A stretch of DNA of 64,000 bases. It comes from Bradyrhizobium liaoningense. GTDB lineage: Bacteria > Pseudomonadota > Alphaproteobacteria > Rhizobiales > Xanthobacteraceae. Location of the stretch: assembly GCF_018130955.1 (NCBI RefSeq), contig NZ_JAFCJM010000014.1, positions 62,001 to 126,000 on the forward strand, given 5' to 3'. The notes beneath the pieces were generated by a model. The model did not search any database. It was not told the DNA's origin and saw nothing but the letters and a program-made list of their open reading frames with translations. Positions 46,498-56,439 of the stretch are shown here, piece by piece (the stretch's first letter is position 1; each line of letters starts with the position of its first letter). Position numbers and translations under genes: made by a program.

Positions 46498-47748
46498 ATG
46501 CTGCGGTTGCAATCGGCACTCGGCATTTTCGCATTGCTGTTGATCGCCTGGGCGCTCGCGGAGAACCGCCGCGCGGTTTCGCTGCGGCAGGCCGCGATCG
46601 GGCTTGTCGCAACCCTTGGCACGGCGATCGTCCTGCTCAAGCTGCCCATCGTCGCCCACGCCTTCGGCGCGATCAACGATGCGGTTGGCGCGATCTCCTC
46701 AGCCTCGCGCGCAGGAAGCGCCTTCGTGTTCGGCTATGTCGGCGGCGGCACCCTGCCCTTCGAGCTGAAGGTGCCCGGTGCGGATTTCATCCTCGCCTTC
46801 CAGGCGCTGCCGATCGTGCTGGTCATGAGCGTGCTGACGACGCTGCTGTTCTATTGGCGCGTGCTGCCGCCGATCGTGCGCGGCATGGCGTGGCTGCTCG
46901 AGCGCACCCTCGGCGTCGGCGGGGCGGTGGGCTTGTCGACCGCCGCCAACATCTTCCTCGGCATGGTGGAGGCGCCGCTGTTCGTGCGGCCTTACCTGGC
47001 GCAGATGACGCGCAGCGAATTGTTCCTGGTGATGACCGGCGGCATGGCCGGCATCGCCGGCACCGTGCTGGTGCTGTACGCCACCTTCCTTGCGCCGCTG
47101 ATCCCAGACGCGGCGGCGCATTTCGTCATCGCCTCCGTGCTGGGCGCACCGGCCGCGATCCTCGTCAGCCTGATCATGGTGCCCGAAACCAGCGACAAGC
47201 TCACCGGCGGCAGGCTGGAAGATCCCGAGATGCATGCGTCCGGCACGATGGACGCCATCGTCAAGGGCACCTCCGCAGGGCTCGAACTGCTGCTCAACAT
47301 CGTCGCCATGCTGCTGGTGCTGGTGGCGCTGGTCTATCTCGTCAATGCCGTGCTCGGCCTGCTGCCGAACGTCGGCGGCAGCGCAATCTCGCTACAGCGC
47401 ATCCTTGGCCTCGTGATGGCGCCGGTGTGCTGGCTGATGGGCCTGCCCTGGGACCAGGCCGTCACCGCCGGCAGCCTGATGGGCACCAAGACCGTGCTCA
47501 ACGAGCTGATCGCCTATGTCGACCTGTCAAAGCTCGCGCCCGACGCGCTCGATGCGCGCTCGCGGCTGATCATGCTCTATGCGATGTGCGGGTTCGCCAA
47601 CTTTGCCAGCCTGGGCATCATGATCGGCGGCCTCGGCGTCATGGCGCCGGAACGGCGCGACGAGATCAACGCGCTCGGGCTGAAGTCGATCGTGTCGGGG
47701 ACGCTGACGACGTGCCTGATGGGAGCGATCGTGGGGGTGTTGACGTAG
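46498..47748 (+). CDS. Concentrative nucleoside transporter (NupC/CNT family)
   Basis: This 416-residue membrane protein has the CNT substrate-site pattern STAANIFLGMVEAPLFVRPY and FGYVGGGTLPFEL near the N-terminal half, and the C-terminal GTKTVLNELIAYVDL. CNT proteins import nucleosides with H+ or Na+. The gene is read alone, divergent from the MFS gene. Confidence 0.94.
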   Translation: MLRLQSALGIFALLLIAWALAENRRAVSLRQAAIGLVATLGTAIVLLKLPIVAHAFGAINDAVGAISSASRAGSAFVFGYVGGGTLPFELKVPGADFILAFQALPIVLVMSVLTTLLFYWRVLPPIVRGMAWLLERTLGVGGAVGLSTAANIFLGMVEAPLFVRPYLAQMTRSELFLVMTGGMAGIAGTVLVLYATFLAPLIPDAAAHFVIASVLGAPAAILVSLIMVPETSDKLTGGRLEDPEMHASGTMDAIVKGTSAGLELLLNIVAMLLVLVALVYLVNAVLGLLPNVGGSAISLQRILGLVMAPVCWLMGLPWDQAVTAGSLMGTKTVLNELIAYVDLSKLAPDALDARSRLIMLYAMCGFANFASLGIMIGGLGVMAPERRDEINALGLKSIVSGTLTTCLMGAIVGVLT

Positions 47749-47759
47749 GTCATCCCCTC

Positions 47760-47865
47760 GTCATTCCGGGGCGCGCGAAGCGCGAGCCCGGAATCCATTT
47801 CCCCGCGTGTACTGCGGCCCGATGGATTCCGGGCTCGCGCCCAAGAGGGCGCGCCCCGGAATGAC
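47760..47865. repeat. Dispersed palindrome, GTCATTCCGGGG family (copy 6)
   Basis: A full element of the CCCGGAATCCAT / GATGGATTCCGGG subtype between the convergent nupC-type and rhomboid genes. Together with copy 7 it flanks the rhomboid gene. Confidence 0.9.
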
Positions 47866-47881
47866 GGCGGAGAGGTTCCGC

Positions 47882-49096
47882 TCACCCACACAACTTCGAC
47901 TTCTCCAATATGCGTTGCCCCTTGCCCAGCCTGGCACGGCAAGGATCGGCCGCCATGGCCTTCGCCTCGCTGTCCCGCTTCTGCGCGAGCAGCAACTCCG
48001 CCAGCACGGCTTGCGCCGCGGTGCGCGCCGGCCCGCCCGCCACATCGGAAGCGGCGAGCGACATGGTGGTTCGCAATTCCGTCTCGGCGGCACCAAAACT
48101 CTTTTGTTCAATGAAGAAGATCGCACGGAACAGATGAGCCCGCGGGTCCTTCGGGTAGCGGGTGACCAAATCGAGAGACCTGCTGGCCATCTCGCGCGCG
48201 TTCGCCGGCAGTTCCGACGCGCGGATATACTGCGCGGCGTCGGCCATGTAGGACGAATAATGACCGGCGGCGAAGCCGGCGCAGATCAGAGATCCGGCGA
48301 AGGCTGCGATCATCGTCATGCCGGCGCTCCGCGGCAGGCTGTCATAGGACCGGAAGGCGAGCCACGGCGTGATGGCAAGCGCGGCGCCGGCCAGCGCACC
48401 ACCTGCGTGAGCATAATAGTCGGTGTTGCCGGAGGCGCCAAAGGCAAGCGGCAGCAGCGCGGGAATACCGAAGAAGAGCGACGTCTTCAGTCGCGAGATC
48501 GTTTGATCGGCGTCCGCCTCGGGATCGAAGCTCGCGACGAACAGGGCTGCGATGAGCCCGGTGATGGCGCCGGACGCACCGACGCCGGGCATGCCCGGCG
48601 CATTGCCCAGCAGCGAGCCGGCCTCGCCGGCCAGCGCACTGGCAATGAAGATCAGCGAGAACAAGCCGCGGCCGATCAGAGGCTCCAGCCTGACGCCGAC
48701 GATGAACAGCGCAACGCAGTTGCCGATCAGGTGCGAGTTGCTGCCATGCAGAAGCGGCGCAAGTCCGATCCGCCACCACTCTCCCTTTCCAACCACCAGA
48801 TCGTAGCTGGACGCGCCATAAGCGATCAGCGAGCGGACATCGAGCGAGCCGTCCCGCCCAATGCTGATCGCCAGATTGCTTTGCAGCCCGTAGATCAGGA
48901 TCAGGAGAAAGATCAGGCCAATGGTGAGGAAGGGAATATCGGCCAGAAGCTTGTTTTCGCGAAACAGCGTCCCCTCTTCGGAGTCGGACTGATCGCTGTC
49001 GCGCACGACCGCTGGCGCGATCGGTGCTGCGACGGGTTGAAACGATACTCTTGAGGGAGGCGCCACGGCGCCGCGTCGGCCAAAGGTCGTCGCCAT
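47882..49096 (-). CDS. Rhomboid-family intramembrane serine protease
   Basis: This 404-residue protein has a cytoplasmic N-terminal tail (1-50), a rhomboid core and a soluble C-terminal helical part. Core marks are HGSNSHLIGN (conserved His/Asn), the catalytic GASG with Ser175, and His230 in YYAHAGG. The C-terminal 120 residues resemble TPR helices (RYPKDPRAHLFRAIFFIEQ). The start MATTFG at 49096 is preferred; an ATG at 49186 is the alternative. The substrate is unknown. Confidence 0.88.
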   Translation of the reverse strand: MATTFGRRGAVAPPSRVSFQPVAAPIAPAVVRDSDQSDSEEGTLFRENKLLADIPFLTIGLIFLLILIYGLQSNLAISIGRDGSLDVRSLIAYGASSYDLVVGKGEWWRIGLAPLLHGSNSHLIGNCVALFIVGVRLEPLIGRGLFSLIFIASALAGEAGSLLGNAPGMPGVGASGAITGLIAALFVASFDPEADADQTISRLKTSLFFGIPALLPLAFGASGNTDYYAHAGGALAGAALAITPWLAFRSYDSLPRSAGMTMIAAFAGSLICAGFAAGHYSSYMADAAQYIRASELPANAREMASRSLDLVTRYPKDPRAHLFRAIFFIEQKSFGAAETELRTTMSLAASDVAGGPARTAAQAVLAELLLAQKRDSEAKAMAADPCRARLGKGQRILEKSKLCG

Positions 49097-49255
49097 GAAA
49101 GCATGTCTCGCGTTTTTACAGCCCTGAGTTGACGCGAGAGGTATTTTCGACTGGTTAGCGCCCGCGCTGCGGGCGGCTGAAATCATTCGACCGGTAACTG
49201 CCCGGTTTCGCGGATCGGATGCATTCTAACGATCGGTGCTGGCGGGCCAACCACG

Positions 49256-49361
49256 GTCGTTCCGGGGCGCGCCACTTGACGCGAGCCCGGAATCCATTGG
49301 GCCTCAGCACGTATGGTGAAATGGATTCCGGGCTCGCCGCTTCGCGGCGCCCCGGAATGAC
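49256..49361. repeat. Dispersed palindrome, GTCATTCCGGGG family (copy 7)
   Basis: Runs from GTCGTTCCGGGGCGCG to CCCCGGAATGAC, with the central CCGGAATCCATT and AATGGATTCCGG. It lies between the rhomboid start and the cupin gene end. Confidence 0.9.
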
Positions 49362-49404
49362 AGAGGAAAAAATGTCCGGCGCCGCCGAATGACGACGCGA
49401 CAGC

Positions 49405-49956
49405 CTACGCCTTGATCTCGACCGTCTTGAACTCCGCCGGCAAAATCACTTCCAGCAGTTCGACATCGTCGGAATAGTCCAAAATCATGTGCTTGATTTT
49501 CGGCGGCTGGGTCCAGGCGCTGCCTTCTTGCATCAGCGTCTCGCCCTGCCCGTCCATGTAGGTCTTCACCCAGCCCTTGAGGACGTAGACCATCTGGAAT
49601 TCGACGTCGTGATAGTGAAGCTTCGACACCTCGGCCGGGTTGCAGGGGCCTTGCAGCCGGATCACGTGCGCTTGCGCGAGGCCGTGGGTTGCATCGGAAA
49701 TGCCGAGGTCGCGATACTTTGCGTAGGCGCGCAGGCCGTCCGCCTTGAAATCCTCTTCGCGATGATGGCTGACCGCGATGCGCTGCTTGGGACGCGCGGG
49801 TTTCTTGGCGGAGGATTTGGCAGCGGTCGTGCGCGCCTTCGACGTCACCGCCTTGCGTGCCGATGGCCGGGCCGCGGCCTTGCTGCCGCTCCACTTCTTC
49901 TTCACCGCGGATTGCGCTGCGCTGCGCGACGTCGCTTTCTTGGTCTTCTTGGCCAT
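49405..49956 (-). CDS. Cupin protein with lysine/alanine-rich (histone H1-like) N-terminal tail
   Basis: The first 60 residues of this 183-residue protein are a low-complexity Lys/Ala/Ser/Arg tail (MAKKTKKATSRSAAQ...KKPARPKQR), like those of histone H1-like and PHA-granule regulatory proteins. Residues 75-183 form a cupin with HVIRLQGPCNPAEVSKLHYH and FQMVYVLKGWVKTYMDG. The tail suggests nucleic acid or polyanion binding; the cupin suggests a small-molecule or metal site. GGGAGG seven bases before ATG 49956 fixes the start. Confidence 0.85.
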   Translation of the reverse strand: MAKKTKKATSRSAAQSAVKKKWSGSKAAARPSARKAVTSKARTTAAKSSAKKPARPKQRIAVSHHREEDFKADGLRAYAKYRDLGISDATHGLAQAHVIRLQGPCNPAEVSKLHYHDVEFQMVYVLKGWVKTYMDGQGETLMQEGSAWTQPPKIKHMILDYSDDVELLEVILPAEFKTVEIKA

Positions 49957-50009
49957 GCTTTGCCTCCCGTTCTTGTTCTGGCGGAAGGCTAGCACAGATT
50001 TGAGGAATC

Positions 50010-50131
50010 GTAGGGTGAGCAAAGCCAACGGCGCGCGATGCGCGACCGTTGGCGTGCCCACCACTTACAATCGCAATCGTGGAGACGATGGTGGGCACGG
50101 CGCGCGAAGAGCGCGCCTTTGCCCACCCTAC
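50010..50131. repeat. Dispersed inverted repeat (GTAGGGTG family)
   Basis: Outer arms GTAGGGTGAGCAAAG (50010-50024) and CTTTGCCCACCCTAC (50117-50131) nearly match, and an inner pair GTGCCCACCA / TGGTGGGCAC is perfect. It lies between the cupin start and usg end. Confidence 0.75.
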
Positions 50132-50147
50132 AGCACCGCGTGCGAGG

Positions 50148-50435
50148 TCAATGCAGCCTGAACACGCCGTCGACTGCGCGCAGCTCGGCCGGCTTGATCA
50201 GCTTGGAATGTGCCACCGTCACCGAGAACAGCGGACCGTCGAGCTTCTGCTGCCAGAAGGCGAGGAAATCGGTCAGCGCCGGGAATTTCGGGAAGAGATC
50301 GTAGTTCTGCCAGACATATGTCTGGAGCAGCGCCGGATGATCCGGCATCCGGTACAGGATCTGCGCCGTCGTCAGTCCGTAGCCCAGCATCTGTTTCCGG
50401 AAGTCCTCGGAAACGCCCCCAGCCCGCAAGCCCAT
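50148..50435 (-). CDS. usg: Usg family protein
   Basis: This 95-residue protein matches the alphaproteobacterial Usg family: VSEDFRKQMLGYGLTTAQIL, then YRMPDHPALLQTYVWQNYDL and the ending AVDGVFRLH. The start at 50435 (MGLRAGG) has GGAGG five bases upstream; the earlier ATG at 50495 gives an unlikely proline-rich tail. Its function is unknown. It is divergent from groES. Confidence 0.92.
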   Translation of the reverse strand: MGLRAGGVSEDFRKQMLGYGLTTAQILYRMPDHPALLQTYVWQNYDLFPKFPALTDFLAFWQQKLDGPLFSVTVAHSKLIKPAELRAVDGVFRLH

Positions 50436-50750
50436 GCCAACCTCCTTTGCAGGAGCGCATTCAGGGGGTGGCTTGATCGGTGCCCCGGGAGCCACCCGGA
50501 AAAGATGCGCTCACATGAGAGAAATGTGACGCAAACTGACAATCCATCTCAAGCCCAAAAGTTTAACAAGCTGTTGAAATTCAATGCGTTAGCAGCAGAT
50601 GCGGCTCCGTGCTAATACGGTCCCCGGCGTCACGTTCCCGCCCATTAACGATGGTAAACAATTCTGGCAGGCAGCGCTTCAGAGTGCTGATTTTTCTGCT
50701 AGAAGCCCTTGCTCCCGCAAATTTCCTGTCCTATCTCAGCTCCGCCCGTG

Positions 50751-50777
50751 CTAGCACTCGCGGGCATCGATTGCTAA
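50751..50777. promoter_or_regulatory. CIRCE-like operator upstream of groESL
   Basis: CTAGCACTC - 9 bases - GATTGCTAA matches the CIRCE consensus TTAGCACTC-N9-GAGTGCTAA with one change in each arm. It lies 43 bases before groES. HrcA repressor binding is expected for CIRCE; the changed bases may weaken it. The rest of the 385-base gap between usg and groES (50436-50820) holds no gene I can see. Confidence 0.85.
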
Positions 50778-50820
50778 CACCCCAAAAACTCCATCTCGTG
50801 CAAATGCTTAGGAGGACTGC

Positions 50821-51135
50821 ATGAAATTCCGTCCGCTTCACGACCGCGTCGTGGTCAAGCGCATCGACGCAGAAGAGAAGACCGCTGGCGGCATCATCAT
50901 TCCCGACACTGCCAAGGAAAAGCCCTCCCAGGGCGAAGTCGTCGCCGTCGGCCCCGGTGGCCGCGACGAGGCCGGCAAGCTGATCCCGATCGATCTGAAG
51001 GTCGGCGACCGCGTGCTGTTCGGCAAGTGGTCCGGCACCGAAGTCAAGATCGACGGCGTGGACCTGCTGATCATGAAGGAAAGCGACATCATGGGCGTGC
51101 TCGACGTCCCCGCTTCCAAGAAGAAAGCCGCCTAA
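50821..51135 (+). CDS. groES: Co-chaperonin GroES
   Basis: This 104-residue protein has the standard GroES sequence: [20 protein letters not shown], the mobile loop [18 protein letters not shown] and SDIMGVLD. It caps GroEL during protein folding. AGGAGG lies directly before the ATG. It is first in the operon, 89 bases before groEL. Confidence 0.98.
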   Translation: MKFRPLHDRVVVKRIDAEEKTAGGIIIPDTAKEKPSQGEVVAVGPGGRDEAGKLIPIDLKVGDRVLFGKWSGTEVKIDGVDLLIMKESDIMGVLDVPASKKKAA

Positions 51136-51151
51136 TCAACCGCTCGCACCG

Positions 51152-52865
<1,714 letters not shown>

Positions 52866-52899
52866 GGTCCGACCGCTTAACGCGATCTACGAAATGCAG

Positions 52900-52928
52900 A
52901 ACCCCGGCAGCGATGCCGGGGTTTTTGT
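52900..52928 (+). terminator. groEL terminator
   Basis: Stem AACCCCGGCA / TGCCGGGGTT with a 4-base loop, followed by TTTGTTT, 35 bases after the groEL stop. This is a classical intrinsic terminator. Confidence 0.93.
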
Positions 52929-52942
52929 TTGGCCGTTCGCCA

Positions 52943-52979
52943 TTTCGGGCTCGGTGCTTCGCACCGCCCCGGAATGACG
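52943..52979. repeat. Half copy of the GTCATTCCGGGG family
   Basis: Only the right half is present: TTTCGGGCTCGGTGC through CCGCCCCGGAATGAC. It lies just after the groEL terminator and 25 bases before the split element at 53004. Confidence 0.75.
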
Positions 52980-53003
52980 GAGAGAGGAACCGCCGCCGCA
53001 CTC

Positions 53004-53403
53004 GTCATTCCGGGGCGCGCCTCTTGGCGCGAGCCCGGAATCCATAACCACGAACGCTAGTTGGATATCCCGCTGTAGAGATCGTCCCAATTCGGGTTCT
53101 GCTCCTCGATCAGCCGCGTCTTCCAATCCCGCCGCCACTTCTTCAGCTCTTTCTCGCGGGCAATGGCCGTCGCGGCGTCCTCGTAAATCTCGAACAGAAC
53201 CAGCTTGTCGACGCCATACTTCGTCGTGAATCCGAGCACCGCCTTCGTCTTATGTTCGTAAACACGGCGCACCAGATCACTGGTTCACGCCGATGTAGAG
53301 CGTGCCGTGCTTTTTGCTGGCGAGGATGTAGACGTAGTAGGCCATTCCTGCCGCCTGTGGTTATGGATTCCGGGAGCGCCGCTTCGCGACGCCCCGGAAT
53401 GAC
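53004..53403. mobile_element. Palindromic repeat split by a GIY-YIG nuclease gene
   Basis: The left part starts GTCATTCCGGGGCGCG at 53004 and ends CCCGGAATCCATAACCAC (53034-53051). The right part starts GTGGTTATGGATTCCGGG (53357-53374) and ends CCCCGGAATGAC at 53403. The two inner arms are an 18-base perfect inverted repeat. In the seven plain copies in this window the halves are joined by a short spacer; here that spacer is a complete small gene (GIY-YIG) of about 290 bases. The stop codon sits five bases past the left arm and the start codon 11 bases before the right arm. Confidence 0.7.
53057..53345 (-). pseudogene. GIY-YIG nuclease-family protein, frameshifted
   Basis: The start MAYYVYILASKKHGTLYIGV (ATG 53345) has the GIY-like YVYIL and YIG-like LYIGV strands. 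The frame then hits a stop after VNQ. The rest of the domain continues in the next frame: RRVYEHKTKAVLGFTTKYG, then a tail ending NWDDLYSGISN. Removing one T at 53284-53285 (plus strand) would restore SDLVRRVYEH. Full length would be about 95 residues, the usual size of stand-alone GIY-YIG proteins. It could be real decay or a base-calling error. Confidence 0.85.
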
Positions 53404-53420
53404 GGCGGAGAGGGACTCAT

Positions 53421-54167
53421 TCACTTCACCTTCATCCAGATCCGCTCGGGCCGGACGTCGTCAGTGCCGATGGAGAGGTAGATCCGCGTCACCTTGCCGA
53501 CGATGTTCTCCATCGGCACGTAGCCCACGGTCGACAGCACCCGGCTGTCGGTGGAGTTGTCCCTGTTGTCGCCGAGCACGAAGACATGGCCCGGCGGCAC
53601 GGTGTAGACGTTGGTGTTGTCGTAATAGGCGTTGTCGATGCAATCGAGAATCTCGTAGCTCGCGCCGTTCGGCAGCGTCTCCCACCAGCGCTTTGCCTTG
53701 GTGCCCGGCTCGATGCCGCAGGCATAGTCCTCCACGCCATCTTTCAGGCGCCGCCGCGTCACGGGCTTGTCGTTGATGAAGAGCTGGCCCTCTTTCATCT
53801 GGATCCGATCGTTCGGCAACCCCACCACGCGCTTGACGTAATCGACCTTGGTGTCGCTGGGCAGGCGAAACACGATCACGTCGCCGCGCAGGGGCTCCGA
53901 TCCGAAGATGCGCCCCGAAAACGGCGGCAGCCATCCCGGAAACGAGTAGCGGCTGTAGCCATAGGCATACTTTGCGGCGAACACGTCGTCGCCGATCAGC
54001 AGCGTCGGCACCATCGAGCTCGAGGGGATGCTGAAGGGCTGGTACAGAAAGAAGCGAACCAGGAACGGCGGCGACCACAGCACGGGGATCAGCAGGATCA
54101 GGATGACGACCGCCTTCCATTCCCCGGATTTGCGCGAGGGTTTTGCTGTGTCCTGAAGAGCGGTCAT
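53421..54167 (-). CDS. lepB: Signal peptidase I
   Basis: This 248-residue type I signal peptidase has one or two N-terminal hydrophobic stretches, the nucleophile region IPSSSMVPTLLIGD (Ser51), the general base Lys112 in DYVKRVVGLPND and the box E GDNRDNSTDSR. It cleaves export signals at the outer face of the inner membrane. The start MTALQDT at 54167 is preferred; the frame runs on upstream into sequence with no likeness. Confidence 0.93.
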   Translation of the reverse strand: MTALQDTAKPSRKSGEWKAVVILILLIPVLWSPPFLVRFFLYQPFSIPSSSMVPTLLIGDDVFAAKYAYGYSRYSFPGWLPPFSGRIFGSEPLRGDVIVFRLPSDTKVDYVKRVVGLPNDRIQMKEGQLFINDKPVTRRRLKDGVEDYACGIEPGTKAKRWWETLPNGASYEILDCIDNAYYDNTNVYTVPPGHVFVLGDNRDNSTDSRVLSTVGYVPMENIVGKVTRIYLSIGTDDVRPERIWMKVK

Positions 54168-54274
54168 GCAGATGCCCTGCCCAAAGCTTGTCTCGGCGGC
54201 GAGACTACCGTTCAGCGGGTCGCGCGCAACCCCGGCCGCCTCACTATCTTGGTCGCGAGCCGCTCGGACTGCGT

Positions 54275-55220
54275 TCAAAGGGCGTTGCCGCGACATTCGT
54301 TGGGGGCCGCGCCGAACCGGCGGCGAAAGCTTCGGTTGAAGTAAGAAATGTCGTTGAAACCGCAGGCGAGCGCGATCTCGCCGATCCTGAGGCTGTCGTT
54401 GCTGCGATTGACCAGCATGCGGCGGGCCTTGCCAAGCCGCAGCGCGAGCACCCGCTCGGTGAAGCTTTGGCCCGTCTCGTGCAATATCTTCTGGATGTAG
54501 CTCGGCGACAGGCCCGTCGCGATCGCAACACGCTGCACCGAGAAGGCCGGGTTGCAAAATCCCTTGCCGATCACGCGGACGATCTCGGCATGCCGGGCGG
54601 CGCGCAAGCCACGCATGCTTGCAAGTTCCGCGACATCGCGTTGCGCCCCAAGCGCGAGCGCGGCGAGATCCAGAATCGTGGTTTCGACGTGATCGATGAG
54701 AGGCTGATCGTCGCTGATGCTGCCCGGCTCGTTCATCATGCAGAGATAGCGCCGCAGATGCCGCATCGCCGGCAAGCTGCCGTCGAGCGGCACCGACAAC
54801 AGCGACTCGGGATCGGGGACCAGCGCCTGGAGCGCACGTCGCGGCATCGCCACGCTGAGGACGTCGGTTGCGCCGGCGGAGCGATAGGTCTCGGTCAAAC
54901 TATAAAGGAACGGCTGCCCGCTCGCCCGGATCAGATCCCCCCGCTGGGAGAACCAGCTCGCCGAAGCGCCAAGGTTGAAGCCCAGGGCGAGCATATCAGG
55001 GCGGCATGACGGCGGTTGAGCGAGACGCGCCGCAGACCCGGCCGAACCTCACCTCGTTCAATTCGTTGAACGTCCATTCCATGGCAAAGGGTTCGTCGGA
55101 CAGCCGCTTCATGTCACAGCGGACGACCCACTCGCAAAAGCTGTCGTGCCAAACTCTGAAGCGCGCCTTATCATCGAGCTGCGCGGGAAGCTCCGCCGTC
55201 GAAATCGTCAGTTTCCGCAT
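54275..55220 (-). pseudogene. AraC-family regulator, frameshifted (paralogue of the next gene)
   Basis: Two pieces line up with the intact neighbour at 55254. The first is 74 residues from ATG 55220 (MRKLTISTAELPAQ...), ending at a TGA at 54996. The second is 239 residues, readable from ATG 54994 (MLALGFNLGAS...), and holds the rest of the sensor and the C-terminal AraC HTH pair (VQRVAIATGLSPSYIQKIL, GFNDISYFNRSFRRRFG). The frame changes between them and about ten residues are missing compared with the neighbour. A coupled restart (TGATATG) is possible but a broken gene is more likely. Confidence 0.7.
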
Positions 55221-55253
55221 CGTTGCAGCTCTCGCGGGGCGTCGCTCATTGGC

Positions 55254-56216
55254 TCATCCACAGCGGCATTCGTTCGGAGCTGCGCCAAAACGGCGACGGA
55301 AGCAGCGGTTGAAGTAGGAGATATCGCTGAAGCCGCAGGCGAGCGCAATCTCGCTCACCTTGAGGGCGTCATTGCGCGGATCCGCGAGCATGTCGCGTGC
55401 CTTTTTCAACCTGAGCTCCAGCACGCGCTCGGTAAAACTATGGCCGCCTTCCGAGAGCAGTTTCTGGATGTAGCTCGGCGATAGCCCGGCGGTCACGGCG
55501 ACGCGCTGCACGGAAAAGCCCGGATCGGCAAAGCCTCGCGCGATCAGACCTCCGATCTCGGCGTAACGGGCAGCGCGCAATCCGCGCATCCGCGCCATGT
55601 CGGCCGCATCGCCCGAAGCGCCAAGCGACAGCACGATGAGATCCTCGACCGTATCGAGCATGTGATCGGCAAGCGCCTGGTCGGCGGTGGCCAGATCGGG
55701 TTCGTCCAGCAGGCACAGATAGCGGCGGAGATGCCGCAGCGCCGGCAGGTCGCCGTCAAGCGGCTGGCCGAGAAGCGCCTCGGCCCTGGAGCCGAACGCA
55801 CCCAGCATGCGTTTTGGAAACGCCATCACGACATAGTCGCTGGCGCCGACATATTGGTACGCCTCGTCCGCGCGGTAGAAGAGCGGCCGGGTGTCCGGCA
55901 CGGTATGCTCACGGCCGAGCTGGGAGAACCGATGCGCGGTTCGCGCCAGGTTGAATCCGATGCTGAGCTTCTCGTCGCCAGCAGCCGGAATCTGGTGAGC
56001 CTCGCGCTGGCCCGCGTGCGGCGTGCCGCGAAACCGGCACATGCCAAAATCGTTGATGCGGGCAAAACTCCATCGCCCGACAAAGGGGTCGTTCGTCAGC
56101 CGCTTGATGTCCTCGATCCGCCCGCAATAGGTCTCCTGCCAGAGCCGAAAGCGCGCTTCGTCATACAGGTGAGCCGAGGGCTTACCGGTCGAGATCGTGA
56201 ATTTCTGTATCGCCAA
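55254..56216 (-). CDS. AraC-family transcriptional regulator
   Basis: This 320-residue protein has an N-terminal sensor domain (about 1-200) and a C-terminal AraC DNA-binding domain with two HTH units (VQRVAVTAGLSPSYIQKLLS; GFSDISYFNRCFRRRFG). It is an intact copy next to a broken paralogue, sharing the tail RRFGAAPNECR. It is divergent from the large autotransporter gene at 56440, so it may regulate it (inference). Confidence 0.92.
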   Translation of the reverse strand: MAIQKFTISTGKPSAHLYDEARFRLWQETYCGRIEDIKRLTNDPFVGRWSFARINDFGMCRFRGTPHAGQREAHQIPAAGDEKLSIGFNLARTAHRFSQLGREHTVPDTRPLFYRADEAYQYVGASDYVVMAFPKRMLGAFGSRAEALLGQPLDGDLPALRHLRRYLCLLDEPDLATADQALADHMLDTVEDLIVLSLGASGDAADMARMRGLRAARYAEIGGLIARGFADPGFSVQRVAVTAGLSPSYIQKLLSEGGHSFTERVLELRLKKARDMLADPRNDALKVSEIALACGFSDISYFNRCFRRRFGAAPNECRCG

Positions 56217-56439
56217 GCCCCGCGCCCCAACCTCTCTCAGTCCCCAGCATTGGTCCGTCCAAGGTCAAGAGGGTTCAATCGCGGCGTGTGCGCCCGGCGT
56301 GGCAAAAAGGCGACAAGCCGGCCAAATCGGCGCGAGGAGCGTTTAGTCCAAATCCAGTCCGGCCCAGAACAAGACAGTTTCGGCTGTCCCATGCAGATTG
56401 GCCAAGTGATTTGATTCATTTGACAATTTTGGGTACGAC

